6,700 bases of DNA from Pseudomonadota bacterium (GCA_021795795.1 JAJYPA010000460.1:1-6700); one strand, 5' to 3'. Positions 1 through 5,963 are shown, counted from the first letter of the stretch. Program-made: numbers and translations. Notes: generated by a model from the letters alone, not told the origin.

Positions 1-180
1 CCGCCCAGCCCTTTGAAGTATCGGGCATACGCCTGGCGCCATCACACCGCCCCATTGCGCAGCACTTGGGACGGGACTTCCTTGAAGCCAGGACGTGAAC
101 TCTGGGTCGATGTACCGGCTGTACTGCTGTTCCACGGGCGGGTAGAACCCGGTATTGTTCAATCGAAGCGGCTGAAGTAA
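1..180 (+). CDS. Uncertain 3' end of a gene running in from the left edge
   Basis: Reading frame 1 is open from the window edge to a TAA at 178-180 and would encode about 59 C-terminal residues, ending ...GRVEPGIVQSKRLK. I do not recognise it. The frame starting at base 3 is also open, to a TGA at 96-98, and reads like protein (SGIRLAPSHRPIAQHLGRDF). A frameshift near 90-100 could join the two, which would make this a broken gene end. The minus strand is open across the same bases as well, so coding status cannot be decided here. Plus-strand coding is slightly favoured because the next gene is on the plus strand and a promoter-like gap follows the stop. Confidence 0.22.
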   Translation, partial: PPSPLKYRAYAWRHHTAPLRSTWDGTSLKPGRELWVDVPAVLLFHGRVEPGIVQSKRLK

Positions 181-234
181 GGCTACCGCTCTTCGTGGCG
201 AGAAGGACGGCAAGTGCCAGCGGCCAGCGCTAAT

Positions 235-309
235 TTGCCAACCCGTATTTCGCGTGATAGTATCATCATATCGCTTTCATACGGTGCATAGCGTTCTATC
301 AGAAGGAGG
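235..309 (+). promoter_or_regulatory. Putative promoter, small inverted repeats and strong RBS for the 400-aa gene
   Basis: TTGCCA (235-240) and TAGTAT (259-264), 18 bp apart, form a plausible sigma70 promoter. The -10 region lies in a short palindrome, TGATA-G-TATCA (255-265). TGATAG (255-260) is also mirrored by CTATCA (296-301), 35 bp downstream and just before the ribosome binding site, so a repressor could bind both. AGAAGGAGG (301-309) is a near-perfect Shine-Dalgarno sequence six bases before the ATG at 316 and fixes that start. The promoter itself is inferred from similarity to consensus only. Confidence 0.4.
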
Positions 310-315
310 CCTACC

Positions 316-1518
316 ATGAGCTTGTCTACCGCATCATCCACAGTGGTTGTATCTTCTATCGTTCCACCTGTTCCGACCACCGTCGGACTGGACGAAATTG
401 TCCTGTCTACGCTGGATCGTCGTACTTTTGCCCGATCCAAGGCAAAGCGCAATGCGTCCAGAATTTGCCAACAGCTCCGCAAGACCCAGGCGCTGATTCA
501 GAACGCCGCAACCCCGCGGGAAACCCAGAATGCCGCCATTGCGGAGCTGGTGACCTTGTGCGGAAGCGAAAACTATGCGGCCGTGCAGTTGAACCGCCCA
601 ACGCACTTTGTGCAACTGCGCAATTTCGAGGCCTCACAAACTTTTCTGGATTTGCGGTCATTGTGGCCGGATACCGAAAGCACACTGCTGCTGACGCTGA
701 TCGCCAAAAGCAAGGCGGATCCAGGTCGTTTTGACCAATACATGAAGCCTTTTCTGGACAGCCGCAAAGGTCAGAAGCTATTGCACAGCGAGTTCACCAT
801 GGCATGGAACCGCGCTTTGAACAATGGGCTCCTTCCAGAAGAGAAGATTCTTTTGGAAAAAGTGGAAGCTGAAAATATGACCGAAATGGTGCTGGCGGAG
901 ACTACCGCCGTTGAACAGGAACTGAAAGTGGTCCGCGAAGCGCGGGCGGCACTGGAAGCCAAGGTGGCGGCATTGGAGGCGGCCCTCGGTCATCAGGGTT
1001 GCACCCAGCAGGAAGGGGCGACGGTAACCGGTGGCTTGTTGAACGCCAGTCTGGCGATGACCATGGAAAACCTGATGCGCGGCAAGGGGGCGGTTACCCT
1101 GGAAGGTCTTTTGTGTTATGTCGAGCAGATGCTTTCCGATCGGGTAATGATTCTGCCATCCGCATGGAAGTCGGCGAAGGAGTCCGACAAGGCGGGGTTC
1201 TCGCCGGTGGAGCCCGTGGCTGACTTGCTGTTTAAGCTGGCCCGTGACTGCGTGGACAAATATCGCCAGGGCGGACACTTCCTGCCGGCGACGATACTGG
1301 GCGCGGGCTATGCGGATTCCGACGGGCAAGGCCTGATGACGACCCAAGGGCTCAAAAACAGGACGTTTTCTTATAACGGGAAAACGGTACCCATGATGAC
1401 CCACCTGAAGATCGGCACGGGCTGGAACAAGGGGACGACGTTCAGGGCGCACTTCTGCTTTGATGTGGACCTGGGGAAAGTGGTTATTGGGCATTTCGGG
1501 AAACATCTGGATCACTGA
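316..1518 (+). CDS. Protein of unknown function with central coiled coil and C-terminal compact domain
   Basis: I do not recognise this 400-residue protein as a named family. The first 25 residues are low in complexity (Ser/Thr/Val/Pro). Residues 27-175 are mostly helical in character and rich in Arg, Lys and Gln. A charged, alanine-rich heptad stretch at about 187-226 is a likely coiled coil, so the protein probably oligomerises. After a Gly/Thr/Gln linker, residues 240-330 look helical again. The last 50 residues look like a small beta-rich domain with conserved-looking motifs: MTHLKIGTG, an aromatic/acidic FCFDVDLGK, and VVIGHFGKHLD at the very C terminus. I have a vague memory of similar HLKIG...VVIGH.G.HLD tails on uncharacterised bacterial proteins, some in accessory regions; this is not a firm assignment. 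There is no signal peptide or membrane helix. The start is set by AGAAGGAGG six bases upstream. The stop abuts the promoter of the next gene. Confidence 0.85.
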   Translation: MSLSTASSTVVVSSIVPPVPTTVGLDEIVLSTLDRRTFARSKAKRNASRICQQLRKTQALIQNAATPRETQNAAIAELVTLCGSENYAAVQLNRPTHFVQLRNFEASQTFLDLRSLWPDTESTLLLTLIAKSKADPGRFDQYMKPFLDSRKGQKLLHSEFTMAWNRALNNGLLPEEKILLEKVEAENMTEMVLAETTAVEQELKVVREARAALEAKVAALEAALGHQGCTQQEGATVTGGLLNASLAMTMENLMRGKGAVTLEGLLCYVEQMLSDRVMILPSAWKSAKESDKAGFSPVEPVADLLFKLARDCVDKYRQGGHFLPATILGAGYADSDGQGLMTTQGLKNRTFSYNGKTVPMMTHLKIGTGWNKGTTFRAHFCFDVDLGKVVIGHFGKHLDH

Positions 1519-1547
1519 TTGACATATAACGCTATGTTGTGTATTAT
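1519..1547 (+). promoter_or_regulatory. Consensus sigma70 promoter for the winged-helix gene
   Basis: TTGACA at 1519-1524 matches the -35 consensus perfectly and begins on the base after the stop codon of the upstream gene. TATTAT at 1542-1547 follows with the ideal 17-bp spacer. Transcription would start near 1554, leaving a leader of about 19 nt before the ATG at 1573. TATAAC (1525-1530) and GTTAT (1552-1556) flank the -10 region as an imperfect inverted repeat and could be an operator. This is the best promoter in the window by sequence. Confidence 0.72.
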
Positions 1548-1572
1548 CGCAGTTATTAAAAAGGAAAACCGT

Positions 1573-1989
1573 ATGCCAAAACCGTCCAGTCGTAACATTG
1601 CCGTGCAGTCTGATGCGGGTGCCATTCGTGATCGTATTTTCCGGGTTATCCGGGATGGCCCGTGCAGTACGCAAGTGATAGCTCGAAAAACCGGGTATGG
1701 GCAAGGCACTGTGCGCACGATATTGCAGGAGGCTATAGCGCGACGGTTAATTGCGGCTTCCGGGAGGCCCGTTCTTTACACCTTGGTGGAGGACGCCCCT
1801 GGTTTGCCGGTGGGCACCCTGGAGTGCATGGACAACGGATACCGGGGGACTCCCCTGCCCTACTTCCGCCCGGGCAGTTATGTTCCTCCGTCGCAACCCA
1901 GAGTCCCGATGTTTGCTGTGGAGGTGGCGGAAAGCGACCTATTGGCGGTGGATGCCATGGTGCGACGGCAGGAACAGTTGGGACGATGA
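1573..1989 (+). CDS. Small winged-helix DNA-binding protein, putative transcriptional regulator
   Basis: This 138-residue protein has an N-terminal winged helix-turn-helix. Residues 15-29 form a first helix (AIRDRIFRVIRDGP). Residues 31-40 (CSTQVIARKT) and 43-60 (YGQGTVRTILQEAIARRL) fit the helix-turn-recognition helix. Residues 61-72 (AASGRPVLYTLV) fit the wing. This is the 'start with a short stretch, test whether the chromosome is read or not' type of fold seen in small regulators; no specific family is recognised. Residues 75-115 are Pro/Gly-rich and probably flexible. The C terminus (116-138) is an acidic-to-basic helix that could mediate oligomerisation. The ATG at 1573 is chosen because AAAAAGGA lies just upstream and the consensus promoter is correctly placed. 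Longer in-frame extensions would begin inside the promoter. It may regulate itself and the downstream recJ. Confidence 0.78.
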   Translation: MPKPSSRNIAVQSDAGAIRDRIFRVIRDGPCSTQVIARKTGYGQGTVRTILQEAIARRLIAASGRPVLYTLVEDAPGLPVGTLECMDNGYRGTPLPYFRPGSYVPPSQPRVPMFAVEVAESDLLAVDAMVRRQEQLGR

Positions 1990-2011
1990 GTGTGGCCACT
2001 GTTGGTTTTTC

Positions 2012-2044
2012 GCAGAGAAAATCTCTGCAAAGGATATAATTTTG
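2012..2044 (+). promoter_or_regulatory. Hairpin/operator, TATAAT box and possible TTG start ahead of recJ
   Basis: A perfect 7-bp inverted repeat, GCAGAGA-AAA-TCTCTGC (2012-2028), lies 22 bases after the stop of the winged-helix gene. A TATAAT hexamer (2035-2040) follows at once. No good -35 is seen at 17 bp, because that position falls in the repeat, so a promoter here might need an activator or be blocked by a repressor on the repeat. The repeat is not followed by a T-run, so it is not a typical terminator. Alternatively, AAAGGA (2029-2034) is a Shine-Dalgarno sequence seven bases before an in-frame TTG at 2042, which would make this the translation start of a longer RecJ. Confidence 0.4.
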
Positions 2045-2191
2045 GCATTTGGTGTTTCCCCCTCATTGACGGCGGACGCACAGGCAGTATCCACGTTGCA
2101 TGGAGCGACTTCTGCTTGCCATTCGCAGAACCATGGAACTCCCCAGAGTGACGCATTGTGCCCTCCGCCTTGGGGCGCTCCCGATACCCCG

Positions 2192-3925
2192 ATGGCCGAC
2201 CTCATAAACCGCATGTATGCCCGTCGCGGCGGGGATTTCCAGACCGAACAGGAGACCTTGCTGAATCCGCGAAACGCCATTCGGCAACTGGAACGGCCTA
2301 CTGGACCCAATGGCCTGCTTGGGGTGGCGTCCGCCGCGCATCTTCTGCACGAAGCTTTGACGAATAAGACGTCCATCGCCATTGTGGGCGACTTCGATGT
2401 GGATGGAGTATGCGCAACGACGATCCTGATGCGCGCGCTTTCGCCGTTCACGCAAACCACCGCCGTCATCCCTGACCGGAAAACGGAAGGATACGGACTG
2501 TCGCCCTTGTTGGCGGAGCGGATACCGCGGTCAGCCGGGCTGGTCATTACCGTGGATAATGGCATCAATGCGCTGGCCGGCGCCCAGGTGCTCCGCGAGC
2601 GTGGGCAAAAGCTGCTGATTACGGATCACCACCTTCCCGGTGACGCGATACCGCAAGCGGATGCCATCCTGAATCCCAATCAGCCCGGCTGCAGCTTTCC
2701 CTGGAAGTCCACCTGTGGCGCCGGGGTAGCTTGGTATCTTTTGTGGGCGCTTCAGCTTGTTTACCCGGAATGGAAGGGCACCATGCCGATCCGTGACTTG
2801 TTGAGTCTGGTCGCCGTGGCCACCGTTGCGGACGTGGTGCCCCTGGAGCGCAATAACCGGCTGCTGGTGCGCGCTGGTCTGGACATCATTCGACATGGCG
2901 GCGGACCTGCGGGTCTGCAAGCCTTGTTCAAAGTAGCCGGAAAAGATCCGGCGCAGGCGTCTTCCGTTGATTGCGGGTTCATGGTGGGGCCGCGGTTGAA
3001 TGCCGTGGGGCGCATGGCCAACATGATGACCGGGTTGGATCTGTTGATGACGGAGGATGCGGGGGTTGCGCAAAGCCTCGCTCGTGAGCTGGATGCCACG
3101 AATCGGGAACGTCGTCAGGTGGAGGGCACGGCTATGGTGGACGCGGTGGAGCGGGCGTTGTCCACGTTGACTGCAGCATCGTTGCCATTGGATGCGAAAG
3201 CACCCGGGGTGAAACGGGAGATTTTAGTGCTGGCAGATCCAACCTGGCACGAAGGGGTGGTGGGATTGATGGCTGGGCGGTTGCGTGAACAATTCAACGT
3301 GCCGGTATTTGTGTTTGCGTGCGCACAGTCTGGCGGCTGGAAAGGGTCTGGCCGGTCGGTGTCCGACGTGCATTTGCGAGACGCCCTGGCCTGGGTGGAC
3401 GCCCGGCACCCAGGCTGGATCGGGCATTTCGGCGGGCACGCCATGGCGGCGGGATTATCTTTGGCGGAAGATCGTCTCGATGATTTTCGCGCGGTAATTC
3501 AGGAATACCCAGGATGGGTTCAGCATTGCGCCTCGCCAGCAAGTTCCGCGTTGGATACCGACGGTCCTTTGCCAGTTGCACTGATCAATCTGCATACGGC
3601 CATCGCCATTCGCGCGGTCGGCCCGTGGGGTGCGGGGTTTCCGGAACCAGTGTTTGAGGGCGTCTTCAAAGTATTGGAGGCCAGCGCTATGAAAGGCGGA
3701 CATTGGCGATTGCGGATGGCCCCGTGTTCGGAGTTGGCACCCTATGAGGTGTTGCCGGAAGGTCGCGCGGTGACTGCGGTGCGGTTTTTGCGGGAAGTGA
3801 GTGGTGATGTCCCGTTGCCGGTAGAGAATACGGTCTTGTCGCTCCGATACACTCTGCAGGTGAACCGCTGGCGCGATGAGGATAGTTTGCAGATGTTGGT
3901 GCAGTCTTGCGAGAAGGTGCGCTGA
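2192..3925 (+). CDS. recJ: Single-stranded-DNA-specific 5'-3' exonuclease RecJ
   Basis: RecJ degrades single-stranded DNA 5' to 3' in RecF-pathway recombination, replication-fork processing and mismatch or base-excision repair. From the ATG at 2192 the protein has 577 residues. The DHH domain motifs are intact: DFDVDG (67-72), VDNG (121-124), TDHHLPGD (144-151) and TVADVVPL (211-218), which supply the metal-binding Asp and His residues. The DHHA1 part follows with WHEGVVGLMAGRL (352-364), GSGRS (385-389) and GGHAMAAG (414-421). The C-terminal OB-fold region has PWGAGFPEPVFEG (478-490) and ends like E. coli RecJ. The start is uncertain. There is no clear Shine-Dalgarno sequence before 2192, and alignment from memory with E. 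coli RecJ suggests about 20 residues could be missing. In-frame TTG codons at 2156, 2096, 2066 and 2042 are alternatives, and 2042 has the best ribosome binding site. The neighbours are not the usual chromosomal recJ neighbours, which suggests an accessory copy. Confidence 0.95.
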   Translation: MADLINRMYARRGGDFQTEQETLLNPRNAIRQLERPTGPNGLLGVASAAHLLHEALTNKTSIAIVGDFDVDGVCATTILMRALSPFTQTTAVIPDRKTEGYGLSPLLAERIPRSAGLVITVDNGINALAGAQVLRERGQKLLITDHHLPGDAIPQADAILNPNQPGCSFPWKSTCGAGVAWYLLWALQLVYPEWKGTMPIRDLLSLVAVATVADVVPLERNNRLLVRAGLDIIRHGGGPAGLQALFKVAGKDPAQASSVDCGFMVGPRLNAVGRMANMMTGLDLLMTEDAGVAQSLARELDATNRERRQVEGTAMVDAVERALSTLTAASLPLDAKAPGVKREILVLADPTWHEGVVGLMAGRLREQFNVPVFVFACAQSGGWKGSGRSVSDVHLRDALAWVDARHPGWIGHFGGHAMAAGLSLAEDRLDDFRAVIQEYPGWVQHCASPASSALDTDGPLPVALINLHTAIAIRAVGPWGAGFPEPVFEGVFKVLEASAMKGGHWRLRMAPCSELAPYEVLPEGRAVTAVRFLREVSGDVPLPVENTVLSLRYTLQVNRWRDEDSLQMLVQSCEKVR

Positions 3926-3927
3926 AA

Positions 3928-3963
3928 AAGTTATACTCACTTTTCCAAAAGTGAGTATAACTT
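3928..3963. terminator. 36-bp AT-rich palindrome between convergent genes, likely bidirectional terminator
   Basis: AAGTTATACTCACTTTT (3928-3944) and its exact complement (3947-3963) form a 17-bp perfect stem around a two-base CC centre. It begins two bases after the recJ stop and ends 30 bases from the stop of the convergent toxin gene. Read on the minus strand, the stem is followed by a run of five T, as in an intrinsic terminator for the abiE operon. On the plus strand the T-run is weak. The stem has only four G/C pairs, which is unusual for a terminator in GC-rich DNA, so it could also be a protein-binding site. Confidence 0.65.
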
Positions 3964-3993
3964 CATTAAACAAGGATCATGCGACATCCTGAT

Positions 3994-5106
3994 TTAGTCG
4001 TCTTCCTGAAAAACGGGCGCCATGCCGCAGCCGCCCTCCCCGTCTCCATCCCCGTGCCCGCCTTTGCGAATCCGCATCGCTTCTTCGTTGGGCAACTGTT
4101 CAGGGCAAAGTTCTCTCGCCATGTCGAGAAGCCTGCCGGAGAAGGCGTGAAACGTATCGGCGGCATTCCGGAAAGACGGCACCTCGCCGTAGATCATGGT
4201 GCGGCAAAACTGGTCGTACCGGTCTTTAGTAACGCCGTCGTATATATGTTCGCGTTCATCCTGGAGGACGCCAAAAGGATCGTCCTTGAACGCGGGAAAC
4301 TGGTTGCCGTAGGTGTCCCGGTCCCGCTCGGCGGTCTGTGCGAAAAGAGGCCCAACCACATTGGAAAGGTCGCCCTTCTTTTGCAGGATGCAGTGCACGT
4401 CGTAGATGTGCCGCACCAGGCGGTCATCGTAATCACCTCGCCCGCAACCAGCGCGGTCCGCGGCGGTGCGGCGCAGGTAACCAACCATTTTATCGGCCAG
4501 AGTGTCTTCGATACTGATTACGGGCACTTTGGGCGCGCTTGGGCTTCCAGGACGGTTCAGCGCACGATCCAGGATGGTTATCAGTGGTCGTTCAACGACT
4601 TGGGATACGGGGTCAAACGCGGTTATTTCGAGCTTGATGAGTGGGCGCAAAGATGTTGCCCGTAGGGCTTCTGACTGTGCGAACGTTGACGCATATCCAA
4701 AGTTTCCCATGATATAGGCGTTGCTGTTACGCGCTTTGAGTTCACCTTCCAGCGGGAAACCGGCTTCTTCCATGGCGGACAGAATGTCGCCCTTGACAGC
4801 AGACAGGAAATTGCGACGTTGGCCTTGACTGGTGACGTTGGATGGCAGAACGATGCGGAAATCGGCGTCCTCCGACATGCGACTGATAACCTGGTGCGCC
4901 TGGGAGAGTGCTGTACCGCCGCAGAAGATGATCTGTGCGCCGCGGGACTTGCCCGCCGCGCAAATGGCGCGGACGGCATCTGCCACCAGGATATCTTTTT
5001 CGATCATATCCTTTGGCAATGGAAGCAGATCTTCTTTCGCTGCATTCGTAAGCAAGGTCATGATGTTTTCATCGAGACAGCGGTACCCATTTTCCATTGC
5101 GTTCAT
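3994..5106 (-). CDS. abiEii: AbiEii/AbiGii-family nucleotidyltransferase toxin
   Basis: This is the toxin of an AbiE-type (type IV) toxin-antitoxin or phage abortive-infection system. The family has a DNA polymerase beta-like nucleotidyltransferase fold; tested members use GTP, and related MenT toxins modify tRNA. The 370-residue protein keeps the expected motifs: GGTALS (63-68) with SEDADF (78-83) for nucleotide and metal binding, a basic/acidic strand IKLEIT (157-162), a helix IEDTLADKMVGYLRR (199-213), and RHIYDVHCI (232-240). Asp80 and Asp82 are the likely metal ligands. The C terminus is a Gly/Asp-rich tail (about 349-370) outside the conserved fold. The ATG at 5106 has AAAAGGA nine bases upstream, lying inside the antitoxin gene. 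The two genes overlap by 38 bp in different frames, so translation is probably coupled. Other Met codons at 5097 and 5061 are less well supported. Confidence 0.9.
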   Translation of the reverse strand: MNAMENGYRCLDENIMTLLTNAAKEDLLPLPKDMIEKDILVADAVRAICAAGKSRGAQIIFCGGTALSQAHQVISRMSEDADFRIVLPSNVTSQGQRRNFLSAVKGDILSAMEEAGFPLEGELKARNSNAYIMGNFGYASTFAQSEALRATSLRPLIKLEITAFDPVSQVVERPLITILDRALNRPGSPSAPKVPVISIEDTLADKMVGYLRRTAADRAGCGRGDYDDRLVRHIYDVHCILQKKGDLSNVVGPLFAQTAERDRDTYGNQFPAFKDDPFGVLQDEREHIYDGVTKDRYDQFCRTMIYGEVPSFRNAADTFHAFSGRLLDMARELCPEQLPNEEAMRIRKGGHGDGDGEGGCGMAPVFQEDD

Positions 5107-5509
5107 AGTTTACCATCCTTTTCCCTGCATAAATTTTACGGACAATCCGGCTTTTCCCAACCTCAAACGCCAGCCATGCGGGAACCTGTGTGCTGCGCCG
5201 CTCGTTATACGCGCGCACAGCGCTGTTCGGTTTCGGGGTTATGCCGAGCTTCAACAGGACTTCCTGGCTAAATTCATCAATATAGGTCATAGGAACGATG
5301 TTCCCGGTCAATACGCCAACCTTTCCGCGCACCAGCACCCCGTATCCGCATCGCACCAGCACGCCATTCTCGACCAGCGCACGCAATGCCTTGTCCACGC
5401 CAGCCCGACTCTTCGAGCATACCGAAAACTCCGATCTCAAAAAAGCGTTCTCGCCTGGGCGGTCATCCAGGAATTTCAGAATGTCTTTCTGTACTTGCGA
5501 TGTTCTCAT
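5069..5509 (-). CDS. abiEi: AbiEi/DUF6088-like antitoxin and autorepressor
   Basis: This 146-residue protein is encoded directly upstream of the AbiEii toxin, the normal order for AbiE modules. Residues 1-62 form a winged helix: an N-terminal helix (SQVQKDILKFLDD), a recognition helix (SRAGVDKALRALVENG, 34-49) and a wing (VLVRCGYGVLVRG, 50-62). The 'A.. ALR.LV..G.L.R.G.G' pattern is typical of AbiEi and DUF6088 antitoxins. Residues 63-146 are the presumed antitoxin part. In studied AbiE systems this protein represses its own promoter and counters the toxin without binding it stably (type IV). The protein is shorter than classical AbiEi, which fits the DUF6088 type better. The ATG at 5509 is supported by AGAAGGAG nine bases upstream; a nearer ATG at 5517 is out of frame. 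Confidence 0.82.
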   Translation of the reverse strand: MRTSQVQKDILKFLDDRPGENAFLRSEFSVCSKSRAGVDKALRALVENGVLVRCGYGVLVRGKVGVLTGNIVPMTYIDEFSQEVLLKLGITPKPNSAVRAYNERRSTQVPAWLAFEVGKSRIVRKIYAGKRMVNYERNGKWVPLSR

Positions 5510-5535
5510 GGCTTCATGCTCCTTCTAATGGACAC

Positions 5536-5564
5536 ATTTTTGCACGGCGGAGACCGCTTGTCAA
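5536..5564 (-). promoter_or_regulatory. abiE operon promoter with palindrome in the spacer
   Basis: On the minus strand, a perfect TTGACA (5564-5559) is followed 17 bp later by AAAAAT (5541-5536), a weak -10. Transcription would start about 20 bases before the Shine-Dalgarno sequence of the antitoxin gene. The spacer contains an 11-bp palindrome, GCGG-AGA-CCGC (5547-5557), exactly where a repressor would block RNA polymerase. AbiEi proteins are known to bind inverted repeats at their own promoters, so this is a natural operator candidate; the assignment is inference. Confidence 0.5.
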
Positions 5565-5621
5565 AACTTGGACCGGTTTGCCCGCATCGAAGCCTCTTTG
5601 AAGGCGAAGTAGAAAGTTCGG

Positions 5622-5732
5622 GTGGAAACCGAAGCGGAGTGGATCGCCAGGGAAAACTGCGCCACGGCGTTCTACCAAGGAATGGAGCGTCGGCGTCAAG
5701 GGTTCCTGTTGTCCCGTCTGCGGGCGGGTTGA
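5622..5732 (+). CDS. Small ORF or gene remnant upstream of the HVO_A0114-like fragment
   Basis: From a GTG at 5622 to a TGA at 5730-5732 this frame encodes 36 residues (it includes TEAEWIARENCATAFYQGME and ends LLSRLRAG). Third codon positions are GC-rich, which looks like real coding. The same frame is open upstream of a TAG at 5610-5612 for 27 further codons (with QNLDRFARIEASLKAK just before the stop), so this may be a longer gene broken by a nonsense codon. The stop lies five bases before the ATG of the next ORF, as in coupled genes. I do not recognise the product; it does not resemble the TumE-type toxins I can recall. It overlaps the abiE promoter region on the opposite strand. Confidence 0.3.
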   Translation: METEAEWIARENCATAFYQGMERRRQGFLLSRLRAG

Positions 5733-5737
5733 TCGAA

Positions 5738-5950
5738 ATGGAAAAGCGAACACTGACCATTACCGTGCAGCAGGACTGGAAAGTGGCCCTACGCGCTGCA
5801 GGTAAAGCCGCGCAGGTGGAAACCTACCAAGGGGAAACCCTGAACTTTGAATCGCTGGATGTGTTCCTGGGCCGACTGACCGCGCTACGGTGGTCTCTGG
5901 TGCACCAGATTATGAGCGAGGGGGAAGTGTCCATCTTCTCACCTTTCTGA
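5738..5950 (+). pseudogene. Truncated HVO_A0114-like (TumA-type) antitoxin regulator
   Basis: The 70-residue product (begins MEKRTLTITVQQDWKVALRA, continues with YQGETLNFESLDVFLGRLT and RWSLVHQIMSEGEVSI) matches, from memory, the N-terminal half of HVO_A0114-family DNA-binding proteins. These are usually about 110-120 residues and act as antitoxins beside TumE/DUF6516 toxins. In full-length members the RW.L......GE.SI segment leads straight into a winged-helix region beginning REAARR. Here the sequence runs out as FSPF and stops, and no other frame restores the missing part. The protein would therefore lack DNA binding. The start has only a weak ribosome binding site. It ends 13 bp from a convergent small gene, so a deletion or recombination end near 5935-5960 is likely. 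Confidence 0.6.
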
Positions 5951-5963
5951 TTTCGACAGAGAA

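Noticed and set aside
1..276. Minus-strand open frame running off the left edge (includes NNTGFYPPVEQQYSRYIDPEF)
   Set aside because: It looks somewhat protein-like, but it has no suitable start codon with a ribosome binding site and overlaps the promoter region of the 400-aa gene. It was kept as an alternative only.
778..1704. Minus-strand open frame of 308 codons across the 400-aa gene and the promoter
   Set aside because: It runs antisense to a gene with strong start signals, reads as His/Arg/Gln-rich low-order sequence, and has no ribosome binding site. It is the mirror of plus-strand codons.
1751..2191. Upstream part of the recJ frame back to an ATG at 1751
   Set aside because: The translation overlaps the winged-helix gene and is Trp/Arg/Pro-rich, as expected for an out-of-frame read. 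Only the part after about 2042 could belong to RecJ.
3979..4665. Plus-strand open frame of 228 codons
   Set aside because: It is fully antisense to the abiEii toxin, whose motifs are unmistakable on the other strand.
4832..5737. Long plus-strand frame continuing into the HVO_A0114-like fragment
   Set aside because: Bases before 5738 are antisense to the abiE genes or out of frame with the better coding signal. Only the last 70 codons resemble a known protein.
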